Shown here in pieces: positions 49,191-58,066 of a stretch of DNA of 64,000 bases; within the stretch, counting starts at the first letter, position 1, and every line of letters starts with the position of its first letter. The position numbers and the translations under genes were made by a program. The stretch is from a candidate division FCPU426 bacterium (GTDB lineage: Bacteria > Oederibacteriota > Muellerivitia > Muellerivitales > Muellerivitaceae). The notes under the pieces were generated by a model. That model saw nothing but the letters and a program-made list of their open reading frames with translations, had not been told where the DNA came from and ran no database searches. The stretch spans positions 528,750 through 592,749 of the forward strand of contig DAIDGV010000024.1 of NCBI GenBank assembly GCA_027452205.1, given 5' to 3'.

Positions 49191-52100
49191 ACCTGCCTAA
49201 ACTCGCGATTGAAAGGCCGGTCTTCGTCAGTTGCGTGGTCATCCTCATCATGGTGCTGGGCTTCATGGCTTACCGCTCCCTGGGGGTGGACCTTTTCCCG
49301 GACGTGAGCTTTCCTTTCGTCTCGGTGACCACGCCTTATAAGGGCGCGGCGCCCGAGGAGATCGAGACCCAGATCTCCAAGCCCATGGAAGAGCAATTTT
49401 CCACGCTCGAAGGGGTCAAAAAGGTCTATTCGGTCAACCAGGAAGGCTTCTCGGTGGTGACCATCCAGTTCACCCTGGAAACGGACAGCAAGGACGCCGA
49501 ACAGCGCGTGCGCGACCGCTTGTCCTTCGTACGGCCCAAACTACCGAAAGATATCGACGAGCCGGTCATCCAACGGCTGGATCCCTCGGATCAGCCGATC
49601 ATGATCCTTTCGCTCAATTCCACTTTGACGCCCTACCAGGCCTATGACCTGGCGGACCAAGTCATCAAGCCGCAACTGTCCCAGGTGGAAGGCGTGGGCG
49701 TGGTGGATATCTTCGGCGGGGCCAAACGTGAGATACGTGTGGAATTGGACCGCAAGAAGTTGAATGCTTACCGCCTGAGCGCTTCCAGCGTGGCGGATAA
49801 TATCGGCCGCAACGGACAGAACGTGCCGGTGGGTAAGTTCGAGACCAACGGCCAGAACACCCTCTTCCGGTCAGTGGGCGAATATAACGACCTGGACCGC
49901 TTGCGGCACACGGTGGTCAATTTCATCGGCTCCGACGTGCCCATCACGGTGGATAAGATCGGCAAGGTGGTCGATACCACCGAAGACGCCCAGAATTACA
50001 GTTCCATTGACGGCAAAGAAGCCCTCACCTTATTGGTCCATAAGCAATCCAAGGCCAATACCGTGGCGGTGGTGGATGGCGTGTTCAAGGCCATGGACCG
50101 CATCAACGCGGTGCTAGCGACTCATCCGGGCAACCCCAAGGTGGCCTTGGTGCGTGAGGACGGCCGTATTGTCCGCATGAACCTGGACGATGTGCAGCAC
50201 ACCATCGGTCTGGGCATCCTTCTTACGGTGCTGGTGGTGTTCTTCTTCCTGGGCAGTTTTCGCTCCACGCTTATCACGATCACTTCCTTGCCGGTGTCCC
50301 TGTTGGGCGCCTTCATCCTGATGAACGGCATGGGTTTTACCCTGAACCTGATGACCCTCCTAGCCCTGTCCCTGGCGGTGGGTCTTTTGATCGACGACGC
50401 CATCGTGGTACGGGAAAATATTTGGCGGCATATGGAAGAAGGGGAAGAACCCAAAGTAGCGGCTTTGAACGGCACCCTGGAAGTGGCCATGGCGGTCTTC
50501 GCGACCACCTCGGTCATCATCTCGGTCTTCCTGCCGATCGCCTTCCTGAAGGGCACGGTGGGCCAGTTCTTCCGCCAATTCGGCATGACGGTCTGCTTCG
50601 CCATGGCTGTCTCCCTTTTTGAAGCCATGGTCATGGGGCCCATGTTGTCGGCCTATTGGGCCAAGAAAAAGGGTGGGAAACACGATAAGCCTAAGGGCAT
50701 CCTGCAGTGGTTCGATAATTTCCAGACCGGCCTGGAACGGCAGTATGAAAGGCTTATCACCTGGACCACCGCCCCGAAGCAAAAGGGGCAGCTCATCAGC
50801 CATCGCTTGATCGTGGTGTTGGTGTCCATTGCGGTCTTTTTCGCCAGCGTGTTCGTGGGCGGTAAATACGTGCCTTTCACCTTCCTGCCCAATGGGGATA
50901 ACGGCGAGTTCATGATCAATCTCAAGGCCGCGCCGAACACCGCCTTGGACACTATGCGGGAAAAGACCCTGCTCATCAGCGCCCTGGTGCGCAAGCATCC
51001 GGAGATCGCGGTGACCTCGGAGACCATCGGGGATACCCAAGGGAACGACAACACCAGCACCATCTACGCCAAGTTGACACCCTGGCAGACCCGGAAGCTC
51101 ACGACGTCGGACATGAAGGATATCGTCCGTAAAGAACTGGAACCCTACCGGGCGGAACTTTCGCCCCAGGTGGGCGACCGTGACCTGGTAGCCAACCAAG
51201 CGCCCTTTAACATGGTGTTGGCGGGGGACGATTACAAAACCTTGGAACCTCTGGCGAACCAGATCATGACCCAGTTCAAGACCATCCCCGGGTTGGCGGA
51301 CGTTTCGACCAACTATGACGGCGGTAAGGCGGAGTTCCAGGCGGTGCTGGATCCTTCCAAACTGCGCCAGTTGGGGGTTTTGGGCATCGAGGCGGGCAAT
51401 GAGCTCCGCACCCAGATCGAGGGATCGGTGCCGGCCAAGTTCCGCGACAACGGGTTGGAATATGACATCCGGGTGCGCATGCAGGAAGACCAACGTAACT
51501 TGCAGAAAGACTTCAAGAACGTCTGGGTGCCCAACACCAACCACTTGCAGGTCCGTCTGTCGGACCTGGCCTCGCCGGTCACGACCGAAGGTCCCAATAA
51601 GATCAACCGCTTGAACCGTCAGCGCTATATCCAGATCTCGGGCCAGTTGGGCAAGGGCGGGGCGCTGCAGAGCATCATCGACACCGCCAAAAAATACATG
51701 GCCTCGCAGAAATTACCGCCGGGCGTTTCTTACAGTTTCATCGGCCAGGCGGAGGATATGCAGGACCTGATGGTCAGCATGCTCATGGCGGTCGGGTTGG
51801 CGTTGCTCTTCACTTACATGATCCTGGCCAGCTTGTATGAGTCGCCCATCCTGCCGGTGACCATCATGGCGTCCATTCCCCTGGCCATCGTGGGGGCCTT
51901 CGTGGCCATGGCCCTGACCCATCAGACCATGAACATCTTCAGCATGATCTCCATGATCATGCTGATGGGGTTGGTCACCAAGAACGCCATCCTGTTGGTG
52001 GACTATACGGTGCAGATGGAACGCAAGGGCGTTCCCCGCAACGAGGCCATCCGCCGGGCGGGGGTCATCCGTCTTCGTCCCATCCTCATGACCACCCTGG

Positions 52101-52312
52101 CGCTCATCGCAGGCATGCTGCCCACGGCCCTGGCCCTGACCGAAGTGGCGAAGTTCCGCCAGTCCATGGGCGTGGCGGTCATCGGGGGCCTGATCAGCTC
52201 GCTGGTCCTCACGCTCGTCATCGTGCCGGCGGTCTATGGTTATGTGGATGATTTCCGTCTTTGGCTGCGCCGTTTGTTCAACCTGAGCGGGGAAGAAGGG
52301 GCCGGGAAATGA
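49187..52312 (+). CDS. RND-family (AcrB-type) efflux transporter
   Basis: The N-terminus LPKLAIERPVFVSCVVILIM then LGVDLFPDVSFPFV and PYKGAAPEEIETQISKPMEE is typical of HAE-1/HAE-2 RND pumps. The proton-relay helix has LALSLAVGLLIDDAIVVREN and the second half ends in the usual repeat with GLVTKNAILLVDYTVQMERK. It has 1041 aa, a full-length family member. ATG 49187 overlaps the TolC stop. No membrane-fusion protein gene is next to it, which is unusual for this pump type. Confidence 0.96.
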   Translation: MNLPKLAIERPVFVSCVVILIMVLGFMAYRSLGVDLFPDVSFPFVSVTTPYKGAAPEEIETQISKPMEEQFSTLEGVKKVYSVNQEGFSVVTIQFTLETDSKDAEQRVRDRLSFVRPKLPKDIDEPVIQRLDPSDQPIMILSLNSTLTPYQAYDLADQVIKPQLSQVEGVGVVDIFGGAKREIRVELDRKKLNAYRLSASSVADNIGRNGQNVPVGKFETNGQNTLFRSVGEYNDLDRLRHTVVNFIGSDVPITVDKIGKVVDTTEDAQNYSSIDGKEALTLLVHKQSKANTVAVVDGVFKAMDRINAVLATHPGNPKVALVREDGRIVRMNLDDVQHTIGLGILLTVLVVFFFLGSFRSTLITITSLPVSLLGAFILMNGMGFTLNLMTLLALSLAVGLLIDDAIVVRENIWRHMEEGEEPKVAALNGTLEVAMAVFATTSVIISVFLPIAFLKGTVGQFFRQFGMTVCFAMAVSLFEAMVMGPMLSAYWAKKKGGKHDKPKGILQWFDNFQTGLERQYERLITWTTAPKQKGQLISHRLIVVLVSIAVFFASVFVGGKYVPFTFLPNGDNGEFMINLKAAPNTALDTMREKTLLISALVRKHPEIAVTSETIGDTQGNDNTSTIYAKLTPWQTRKLTTSDMKDIVRKELEPYRAELSPQVGDRDLVANQAPFNMVLAGDDYKTLEPLANQIMTQFKTIPGLADVSTNYDGGKAEFQAVLDPSKLRQLGVLGIEAGNELRTQIEGSVPAKFRDNGLEYDIRVRMQEDQRNLQKDFKNVWVPNTNHLQVRLSDLASPVTTEGPNKINRLNRQRYIQISGQLGKGGALQSIIDTAKKYMASQKLPPGVSYSFIGQAEDMQDLMVSMLMAVGLALLFTYMILASLYESPILPVTIMASIPLAIVGAFVAMALTHQTMNIFSMISMIMLMGLVTKNAILLVDYTVQMERKGVPRNEAIRRAGVIRLRPILMTTLALIAGMLPTALALTEVAKFRQSMGVAVIGGLISSLVLTLVIVPAVYGYVDDFRLWLRRLFNLSGEEGAGK

Positions 52313-52746
52313 GCAAAGAACTGGTGACCCATATCGAGATCGACGCACCCGCGGACCGGGTCTGGAAGACCTTGATGGACTTCCGCAACTATCCGTCCTG
52401 GAATCCCTTCATCCAATATGTGCGGGGCGAGGCCAAGCCGGGGGACAGGATCCACACCATCCTGGCCTTGCCGGACCGGGAGCCGATGGTGATCCATCCG
52501 GAGGTCTTGAAGGTGGAACCGCAGCAGGAATTCCGTTGGAAAGGCAAACTTTGGTTCCGGGGTCTGTTCGACGGCGAGCATTATTTCCAGGTGAGGCCCT
52601 TGGGCCAGGACCGGGCCTTGTTCATCCAGGGTGAGATCTTCTCGGGTATCTTAGTGCCTTTCCTCAAGAAGCTGCTCGACGGCGCCACCCGGGCGGGGTT
52701 CCAGTCGATGAACGAAGCCTTGAAAATAAGGGTCGAATCAAAATAG
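52309..52746 (+). CDS. SRPBCC-fold (polyketide-cyclase-like) protein
   Basis: The start THIEIDAPADRVWKTLMDFR then NYPSWNPFIQ is the SRPBCC signature for small hydrophobic-ligand-binding proteins. The C-terminal helix (FLKKLLDGATRAGFQSMNEA) closes the cavity. It has 145 aa. ATG 52309 overlaps the RND stop, so it is translated with the pump and may bind a pump substrate; that link is inferred. Confidence 0.88.
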   Translation: MSKELVTHIEIDAPADRVWKTLMDFRNYPSWNPFIQYVRGEAKPGDRIHTILALPDREPMVIHPEVLKVEPQQEFRWKGKLWFRGLFDGEHYFQVRPLGQDRALFIQGEIFSGILVPFLKKLLDGATRAGFQSMNEALKIRVESK

Positions 52747-52772
52747 AAAAAACGAATGGTCGCCGGTCAAAA

Positions 52773-52806
52773 AGCCTGAGGGCGATCGAACCCTCGGGCT
52801 TTTTTA
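52773..52806 (+). terminator. Terminator after the SRPBCC gene
   Basis: Arms AGCCTGAGGG and CCCTCGGGCT (one T/G pair) with an 8-nt loop are followed by TTTTTATT. Confidence 0.9.
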
Positions 52807-52994
52807 TTGGGATTTATATACTTAACTCCATCAAACAACGTCAAAAAAATATTTTAGCCGCCGATAAACGCAGATGGACGCCGATATGGAATAGGTTATT
52901 CAGTTTTATCGGCGCGGTTAAGCTCGTCCGCCGTAACTGGCGGTTGCTTTGCCGTAAGAGAATTAAGTATGTAATTCCCGTTGGGTCGGAAAAC
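52807..52994. repeat. Gene-free spacer with a GATNNACGC-type short repeat
   Basis: No gene was found. The stretch 52858-52890 (GCCGCCGATAAACGCAGATG then GACGCCGATATGG) repeats a GAT-NN-ACGC-NGAT unit. It resembles a short intergenic repeat type I recall from other bacterial genomes, including Planctomycetes. A CCGCC/GGCGG hairpin lies near 52929. Confidence 0.45.
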
Positions 52995-53150
52995 TTAACG
53001 AACCTTGATGCCGCTGAAGGTTTTAGGGAATTTGACCCAGCGTTTTTTAAGGGCGTATTCAAAGGCTACAAAAAAGGGTTTCGAAAGGCCCAAAAGGCTG
53101 GTAAGGCTCAGGAGGAAGAGGGCTAAGAAGAGGTCGGTGAGGGATTTCAT
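52995..53150 (-). CDS. Small 51-aa membrane protein
   Basis: On the minus strand MKSLTDLFLALFLLSLTSLL is one hydrophobic helix, followed by a basic tail (YALKKRWVKFPKTFSGIKV). AAAGGA lies 9 nt before the ATG. No family was recognised. It is diverged from the ABC exporter genes at 53278. Confidence 0.5.
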   Translation of the reverse strand: MKSLTDLFLALFLLSLTSLLGLSKPFFVAFEYALKKRWVKFPKTFSGIKVR

Positions 53151-53277
53151 GACTTGGGTCCTTTCTAAGGTCTTGTCTTATTTCAATGCATATTCCGTAC
53201 CGGGTTTAACCTGCCCGACCTTTCGCTTTTAAAGGCTTTTTGTGTATGCTGGCGGCCTATTTTGAGGAGTGTATGCC

Positions 53278-54189
53278 ATGGCGACCAAGCCCCTGATCCA
53301 AGCCCGACAGGTCATCAAAAATTATGACGATTTCCGCGCGGTGGACGGTGTGGATTTCACCGTTCAACCCGGCGAGTGCTTCGGCTTTTTGGGCCCCAAT
53401 GGCGCGGGCAAATCCACCCTGATGAAAATGATCTATTGCTGTTCGCCCCGGGGCGGCGGCGAGCTTTCCATTTTCGGACAAGACCCGGACAAAAGCCCCG
53501 CCCAGATCAAGAACCGCATGGGCGTGGTGGCCCAAACCGATAACCTGGACGAGGACGTGAACGTCACCCAGAACCTCCAGATCTACGGAGGCTATTTCGG
53601 CATCCCCCGCAAGACACTCAACGAGAAGATCCAGGAACTGCTGGCCTTCATGGCGCTGGAAGCCAAGGCCACCGCTGGCATCCGGGAACTTTCCGGCGGC
53701 ATGAAGCGCCGCTTGGTCATCGCCCGGGCGCTCTTGAACGACCCGGACCTCATCATCCTAGACGAGCCCACCACCGGGCTGGACCCGCAGGTGCGTCATC
53801 TCATTTGGGCCAAGATGCGTGAACTCAAAGCCAAGGGCGTCACCATCCTGCTGACGACCCACTATATGGAAGAGGCCCACGAGTTATGCGACCGGCTGTT
53901 GGTCATGGACAAGGGCAAGGTACTGGCCATGGGCAAACCGGATGAGCTGGTGAAGAACAACCTGCCCGCCTATGTGCTGGAACTGCCGGGGATCAAAAAA
54001 GAAGAAGTGCCTTTGACCGGCACCCTGCAAGTGGAACTGCATGGCGACAAATTGTTCGTCTTCGCGGCGGCGCCGTCGGAACTGGAAAAAGTGGCGCTGC
54101 AGTTCAAAGGCCAATTGCGCATCCGCACGACGGGTTTGGAAGACCTGTTCCTCAAACTGACCGGGAGGGACCTGCATGAATCCGAATAA
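53278..54189 (+). CDS. NodI-like ABC exporter ATP-binding protein
   Basis: Walker A FLGPNGAGKST near residue 40, signature ELSGGMKRR near 140 and Walker B LIILDEPTTGLDPQVR identify an ABC-2 exporter ATPase, and the C-terminal extension resembles NodI/DrrA. GAGGAG lies 8 nt before ATG 53278. It overlaps the permease gene by 14 nt. The exported compound is unknown. Confidence 0.94.
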   Translation: MATKPLIQARQVIKNYDDFRAVDGVDFTVQPGECFGFLGPNGAGKSTLMKMIYCCSPRGGGELSIFGQDPDKSPAQIKNRMGVVAQTDNLDEDVNVTQNLQIYGGYFGIPRKTLNEKIQELLAFMALEAKATAGIRELSGGMKRRLVIARALLNDPDLIILDEPTTGLDPQVRHLIWAKMRELKAKGVTILLTTHYMEEAHELCDRLLVMDKGKVLAMGKPDELVKNNLPAYVLELPGIKKEEVPLTGTLQVELHGDKLFVFAAAPSELEKVALQFKGQLRIRTTGLEDLFLKLTGRDLHESE

Positions 54190-54967
54190 TCCGCGGCCCG
54201 TTCCGGGTTTCTTTCGATTGGTCGGCGCCGTCTGGTACCGCCATTACCGGGTGTACCAGAACCATTTCACGACTAACTCTTTCCCCACGGTCATTGAACC
54301 GCTCATCCTGATGCTGTCCTTCGGCTGGGGATTGGCCCAAGTCGTGGGTAACAGCATGGGCGGGTTGGATTACTTGAGTTTCATCGCGCCGGCCCAGGCC
54401 ATGATGGCGGCGGTCTATACTTCCGCTTTCGACGAATCCTACGGCACTTACTTCCGCATGATGGTGGACCACAATTACGACGCGATGCTCTCGACCCCGG
54501 TAAGCGTGTCCGAGGTCTTCTGGGGGGAATTGCTCTATACCGGTACTAAAGGCGCTTTTTTCTCGGCGGTGGTGGTGGCGGTACTGTCCTGCTTCGGGAT
54601 CATCCATTCATTTTGGGCGGTGCTGGTGCCGGTGGTGGGGTTTTTTACGGCCATCGCTTTCGGCTCCCTGGGGCTTTTCGCGGCGCGACTGGTGAAGAAC
54701 ATCAATCAATTCAATTTCTTCATCAGTGGCATCATCTCGCCGCTGATCCTCTTCTCGGGAACGTTCTTCTCGCTGGAGCGTATGCCCGCGGGACCGGCCC
54801 TGGTGGCCAAGGTACTGCCGCTTTATTACTTCATCGATGTGTCCCGCATGCTGACGACCGGACATTTCACGGACGATCTTTATATAGCGATCCCCTATAT
54901 GGTGACCGTACCCTTAGTGATGGGGTTCTTCGCGGTCCGCAACATGAAAGCCAAACTGGTTCAGTAA
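54176..54967 (+). CDS. NodJ-like ABC-2 permease
   Basis: Six predicted helices follow a cytoplasmic N-terminus (WYRHYRVYQNHFTTNSFPTV). The ABC-2 signature around LILFSGTFFSLERMPAGPAL and VLPLYYFIDVSRML matches NodJ-type lipo-oligosaccharide or drug permeases. The 263-aa length is normal. Its 3' end overlaps the convergent GT39-PA14 gene by 7 nt. Confidence 0.92.
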   Translation: MNPNNPRPVPGFFRLVGAVWYRHYRVYQNHFTTNSFPTVIEPLILMLSFGWGLAQVVGNSMGGLDYLSFIAPAQAMMAAVYTSAFDESYGTYFRMMVDHNYDAMLSTPVSVSEVFWGELLYTGTKGAFFSAVVVAVLSCFGIIHSFWAVLVPVVGFFTAIAFGSLGLFAARLVKNINQFNFFISGIISPLILFSGTFFSLERMPAGPALVAKVLPLYYFIDVSRMLTTGHFTDDLYIAIPYMVTVPLVMGFFAVRNMKAKLVQ

Positions 54968-57087
54968 GAGAGTTCAGTCCCAAAGGCCGTCGCCGGTATC
55001 ACTTCCCAGTTCGCCGCGCCGGGCTTTTTCCAGATCAGGTTTAGGGCCATCGTCTCGCCCCCCAGCTTTTGATAATGCACTTTCAGGACATGGGTCCCTT
55101 TTCGCAAATGCACGGGTATATCCAAAAGCGTTTTTCCGTCCACCAGGACCGAGGCACTATCGTTGCTCAAGGCTTTGAACCGATAGTTCCCGGTCTCGGG
55201 AACCTTAAATTTGCCACTCCAGCGGATGGTAAAGGGCGGGTAATTCTTGAAGGGAAAATCCCATTTAGAAGTGAAATTCAACACCGGGTCCACCCGTTGG
55301 GCGATGGAATAGGTCTGCAGGTCCGTGGAATTCCAATAGGTACCCCGCAGGCCCTTTTCCCAGACCCGGGCCCGGGCGAGGGTCTTTCGCGGTACGTCGT
55401 AACGGTAAAGTTGGATGTGTCCTTGGGCGTTGGTCAGGAAGGTCTCACCGCCGCCTGGGAAGAGGGTCTTGAGGAAAGCGAAATCCCCGTTCTTGTTGGC
55501 GTCCAAAAAGAAGACCGCGTCCTTGTTCCGTGGAAAGTCCCCCTGGGCCAGGGCTCTGATATCCAGCGGCAGTATATTTTTCCGGGCGGCATAACCTAAG
55601 AAGGACACCACGTGGTTATGGATGTCCGAAGGGGGCACGAAGAAATGGGTCCGGTCTGGGGCCGATCTTTCCGCTTTGGCGATATCCTCGCCGAGGGTCG
55701 CTTGCTCCAATCCTAAACTCCAACGACATTCCTCATTATTCGCCTGCTCAAAAAAGTAGGTGTAAAAATTCTGGGCCAACAGGGCGGCCAAAAGAAGACA
55801 AACCATGACCTGGGTTGCCCGGATGGAAAACCGAAAAGCCGCCTGAACTTGGTCGGCCAGCGAGGCCAGGGCCAATGCGGCGAAATAAGCGATGAAGGCC
55901 GTCAGGATGACCAGACGGTTCGAATTGGCCAACTGATCGGCCAAAAGCCCGGTGAGCAGCATGACCCCAAAACCGGTCGAGATGTAGAAAGAACCCGGGA
56001 TTTTCCGGGACCGCCAAGCCAAAGCCAACCCCAAAATAAAAAGAACGCCCGAAATGTCGTCCAACATACGGTGGCCGGGGATGTTGTGCCGCGCGATGGG
56101 ATCGCCTAAGCGGTTGAAAAGAGCGGCGTAACTAAGGGCCACATCTATGAATGGCTTCAGACTTTTCTGGGCCATGATGGAATGGAAGATGAAGATGCTC
56201 TCTTCCCGGTAGCCGAGGCCGCCTTCCTGTTGGATGTAAAGAATATAAGGAATAGCGAAAAGCAGGACCGTGGCGAAATAAGCTAGGATAGGTTTAAGTC
56301 TTTTTCGGGCTTCCTGGTGATTGACTAGTTCCCAGACTGAATAGATGAAAAAGAGAAAGGGCAGCAGCTTGAGGGACTGATAAAAGTAGAGCCCCAGCCC
56401 GGAGAAGGCCCCCGCGATGGCGAAGGGCCAAACGCGGCGGATACGAAAACCATAAAGCCAAAAGAACAAAGCGCCGAAAAGGAAAAAGGCAACTTCGCCG
56501 CTGGGATAACCGGTACGGGTCTCGATCCAGTTCCAGCGGGTAACCGCGAGGATGAAAAGAGAGAATAAAGCGATGCGCGGGCCGGAAAGAGAACGAATCA
56601 CCCCATAAAAGAAGGCCAGGGCTAAAAGGGATTGGAGGACGAAGAAAAGGTGGAAGCTGAAAAGGGAATCGCCCGCCAACCGGAACCAAGCGGCTAATTC
56701 ATAGAAGGCCAGGGGAATGGGGATCTCATAATCATAAAGCTCAAAAAAGGGCCGCCAGCCTTCGTGCTCGATGCGTAATGCCAAGAGAGCGGTAAAACCT
56801 TGGTCCGTATGCATGCCCGCGGGCAGGGAATCGATGCGGTAAAGCCGCAAGAAGGCCGCTAGGACCAAAATGGCCAAAAAGAAAACGGTTTCGGAACGTC
56901 TCCAGGCTTGGGGATCTTCAGGCATCGAAGCCAATGGTACTTGCCGCAGTTCCAATAGGGCGCAAGCGTAAAAGAACAGACCGATCCAAAGGTTGTTGAG
57001 CAAGCCGGACTGGGCGATAAAGAACTGGCCGGTCGCGGCGAAGAGGACCAAGAAACCGAGAGATGTTTTTGGGTGAGAGGAGATCAT
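54961..57087 (-). CDS. GT39-like membrane glycosyltransferase with a C-terminal PA14 domain
   Basis: Roughly residues 1-440 hold about twelve hydrophobic segments. An early loop has SLPAGMHTDQGFTALLALRI, with an acidic residue suitable for the GT39/ArnT active site. The last ~140 residues look like a PA14 carbohydrate-binding domain (GLRGTYWNSTDL, then PFTIRWSGKFKVPETGNYRF and SNDSASVLVDGKTLLDIPVH). Fusion of a polyprenyl-sugar glycosyltransferase with a PA14 lectin-like domain suggests acceptor capture outside the membrane. The 708-aa frame has no obvious ribosome site. Confidence 0.8.
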   Translation of the reverse strand: MISSHPKTSLGFLVLFAATGQFFIAQSGLLNNLWIGLFFYACALLELRQVPLASMPEDPQAWRRSETVFFLAILVLAAFLRLYRIDSLPAGMHTDQGFTALLALRIEHEGWRPFFELYDYEIPIPLAFYELAAWFRLAGDSLFSFHLFFVLQSLLALAFFYGVIRSLSGPRIALFSLFILAVTRWNWIETRTGYPSGEVAFFLFGALFFWLYGFRIRRVWPFAIAGAFSGLGLYFYQSLKLLPFLFFIYSVWELVNHQEARKRLKPILAYFATVLLFAIPYILYIQQEGGLGYREESIFIFHSIMAQKSLKPFIDVALSYAALFNRLGDPIARHNIPGHRMLDDISGVLFILGLALAWRSRKIPGSFYISTGFGVMLLTGLLADQLANSNRLVILTAFIAYFAALALASLADQVQAAFRFSIRATQVMVCLLLAALLAQNFYTYFFEQANNEECRWSLGLEQATLGEDIAKAERSAPDRTHFFVPPSDIHNHVVSFLGYAARKNILPLDIRALAQGDFPRNKDAVFFLDANKNGDFAFLKTLFPGGGETFLTNAQGHIQLYRYDVPRKTLARARVWEKGLRGTYWNSTDLQTYSIAQRVDPVLNFTSKWDFPFKNYPPFTIRWSGKFKVPETGNYRFKALSNDSASVLVDGKTLLDIPVHLRKGTHVLKVHYQKLGGETMALNLIWKKPGAANWEVIPATAFGTELSY

Positions 57088-57168
57088 TCAAAGCCCCCAG
57101 GGGTATCCGACCCTTTCATGATAACGAAAATGAAGGCCAGATTGGTCGAGGGCTTCGGCTCGTGGCGG

Positions 57169-57198
57169 TTGACGGTCCGATAGGCCCCCGATTAGGAT
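57169..57198 (+). promoter_or_regulatory. Promoter upstream of the 57232 gene
   Basis: TTGACG (57169-57174) and TAGGAT (57193-57198) are 18 bp apart, with about 34 nt from the -10 to the GTG start. Confidence 0.5.
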
Positions 57199-57231
57199 GA
57201 AACCCTCGTTCATTTGAAAGGCCCCGACCCT

Positions 57232-57762
57232 GTGAGATCCATTCCTTCCCGCGTCCTGATCCCGTTATTTTTGGCGGCTTTGGGTCTTTTGGTTTTCCAA
57301 TGTCTTCATTCCCTTATCCTCGTGGGGGACCTGAATCCCACCTTTCATGTGGCGTCCCGTTATGTGGACCAGGGTCCCCAAGAGACAGGGCAAACCCTTC
57401 CTTTCCTCTCAGCACTCTTGGATTACCGGGCTTCCTATCTGGTGTTGTTGGGACTTTTGAACCTGGTCGCCACTTTAATGGCCTTCCTATTTTGCGTGAT
57501 GGAATCCTTCCCGGTGCGGACAGGTGAAAAGCTCCTTTATAGCGGCTCTTGGTTTTCTTCCTTAGCACTGTTGGGCTGGGGGTCCTTGGGTCTTTGGAAT
57601 GGCGGCAACTGGATGGATTACGAATTTTTGGCAGGGCCTTCGGCCCGGGTACTGGGCGCGGAAGTAACAGGCTGTCTGGGCGTTCTCTCCTTTCTTTTTT
57701 CGATCGCGGTGGTCCGGTCGGTCTGGGCCCGGGGAAAGGAACAGTTCCTTGACCGGAAATAG
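57232..57762 (+). CDS. Four-helix membrane protein beside Mrp-like genes
   Basis: Four predicted helices are visible, e.g. LIPLFLAALGLLVFQCLHSL and YLVLLGLLNLVATLMAFLFC, with a loop containing NGGNWMDYEFLAG. It was not recognised with confidence; a resemblance to DUF2165-like proteins is weak. A GTG start at 57232, 10 nt after AAAGG, is preferred over TTG 57214. The next gene begins inside it (14-nt overlap), so it may be an accessory subunit of the antiporter-like complex. Confidence 0.65.
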   Translation: MRSIPSRVLIPLFLAALGLLVFQCLHSLILVGDLNPTFHVASRYVDQGPQETGQTLPFLSALLDYRASYLVLLGLLNLVATLMAFLFCVMESFPVRTGEKLLYSGSWFSSLALLGWGSLGLWNGGNWMDYEFLAGPSARVLGAEVTGCLGVLSFLFSIAVVRSVWARGKEQFLDRK

Positions 57763-58066
57763 CCTGTTGTTCTGCCAAAGCGTTCTTTTGGTCTTGGGTT
57801 TGACAACCCTTTATTTCGCCTGGGTCTCGACCCATTTGATGAAAAAGATCGGCAACTGGGTCCTATTCCAACTCGACATCGTCCTGCTTTGGTCGACCGC
57901 CTTGTCCCGGTATCACGGTCAGATCAATCCCTTTTGCTTGAGCATCCTTGTGGTGATCCTGCTGGCTTCCTTAGGATTGCTGAGCCTATTCTTGATGTTG
58001 GCCTTGGGCGTGAGAAAACGTTTTGGGAGCTTGGAAACTATGCGGGGCCTGGGAGGCAAAGCGTGA
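57749..58066 (+). CDS. MrpC/NuoK-like small membrane protein
   Basis: Three hydrophobic helices in 105 aa (FCQSVLLVLGLTTLYFAWVS and CLSILVVILLASLGLLSLFL) and the position directly before an MrpD-like gene match the MrpC/MnhC/NuoK type, which carries a conserved transmembrane acidic residue in proton-pumping members. That glutamate is not obvious here. A TTG start follows AAAGGA by 9 nt. Its stop overlaps the next GTG. Confidence 0.65.
   Translation: MTGNSLLFCQSVLLVLGLTTLYFAWVSTHLMKKIGNWVLFQLDIVLLWSTALSRYHGQINPFCLSILVVILLASLGLLSLFLMLALGVRKRFGSLETMRGLGGKA

Noticed and set aside
50360-51544. 394-aa minus-strand frame under the RND gene
   Set aside because: It is an antisense shadow of a well-supported full-length transporter.
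57232-57762. MrpB or DUF2165 assignment
   Set aside because: The similarity is too weak by eye; it is left unassigned.
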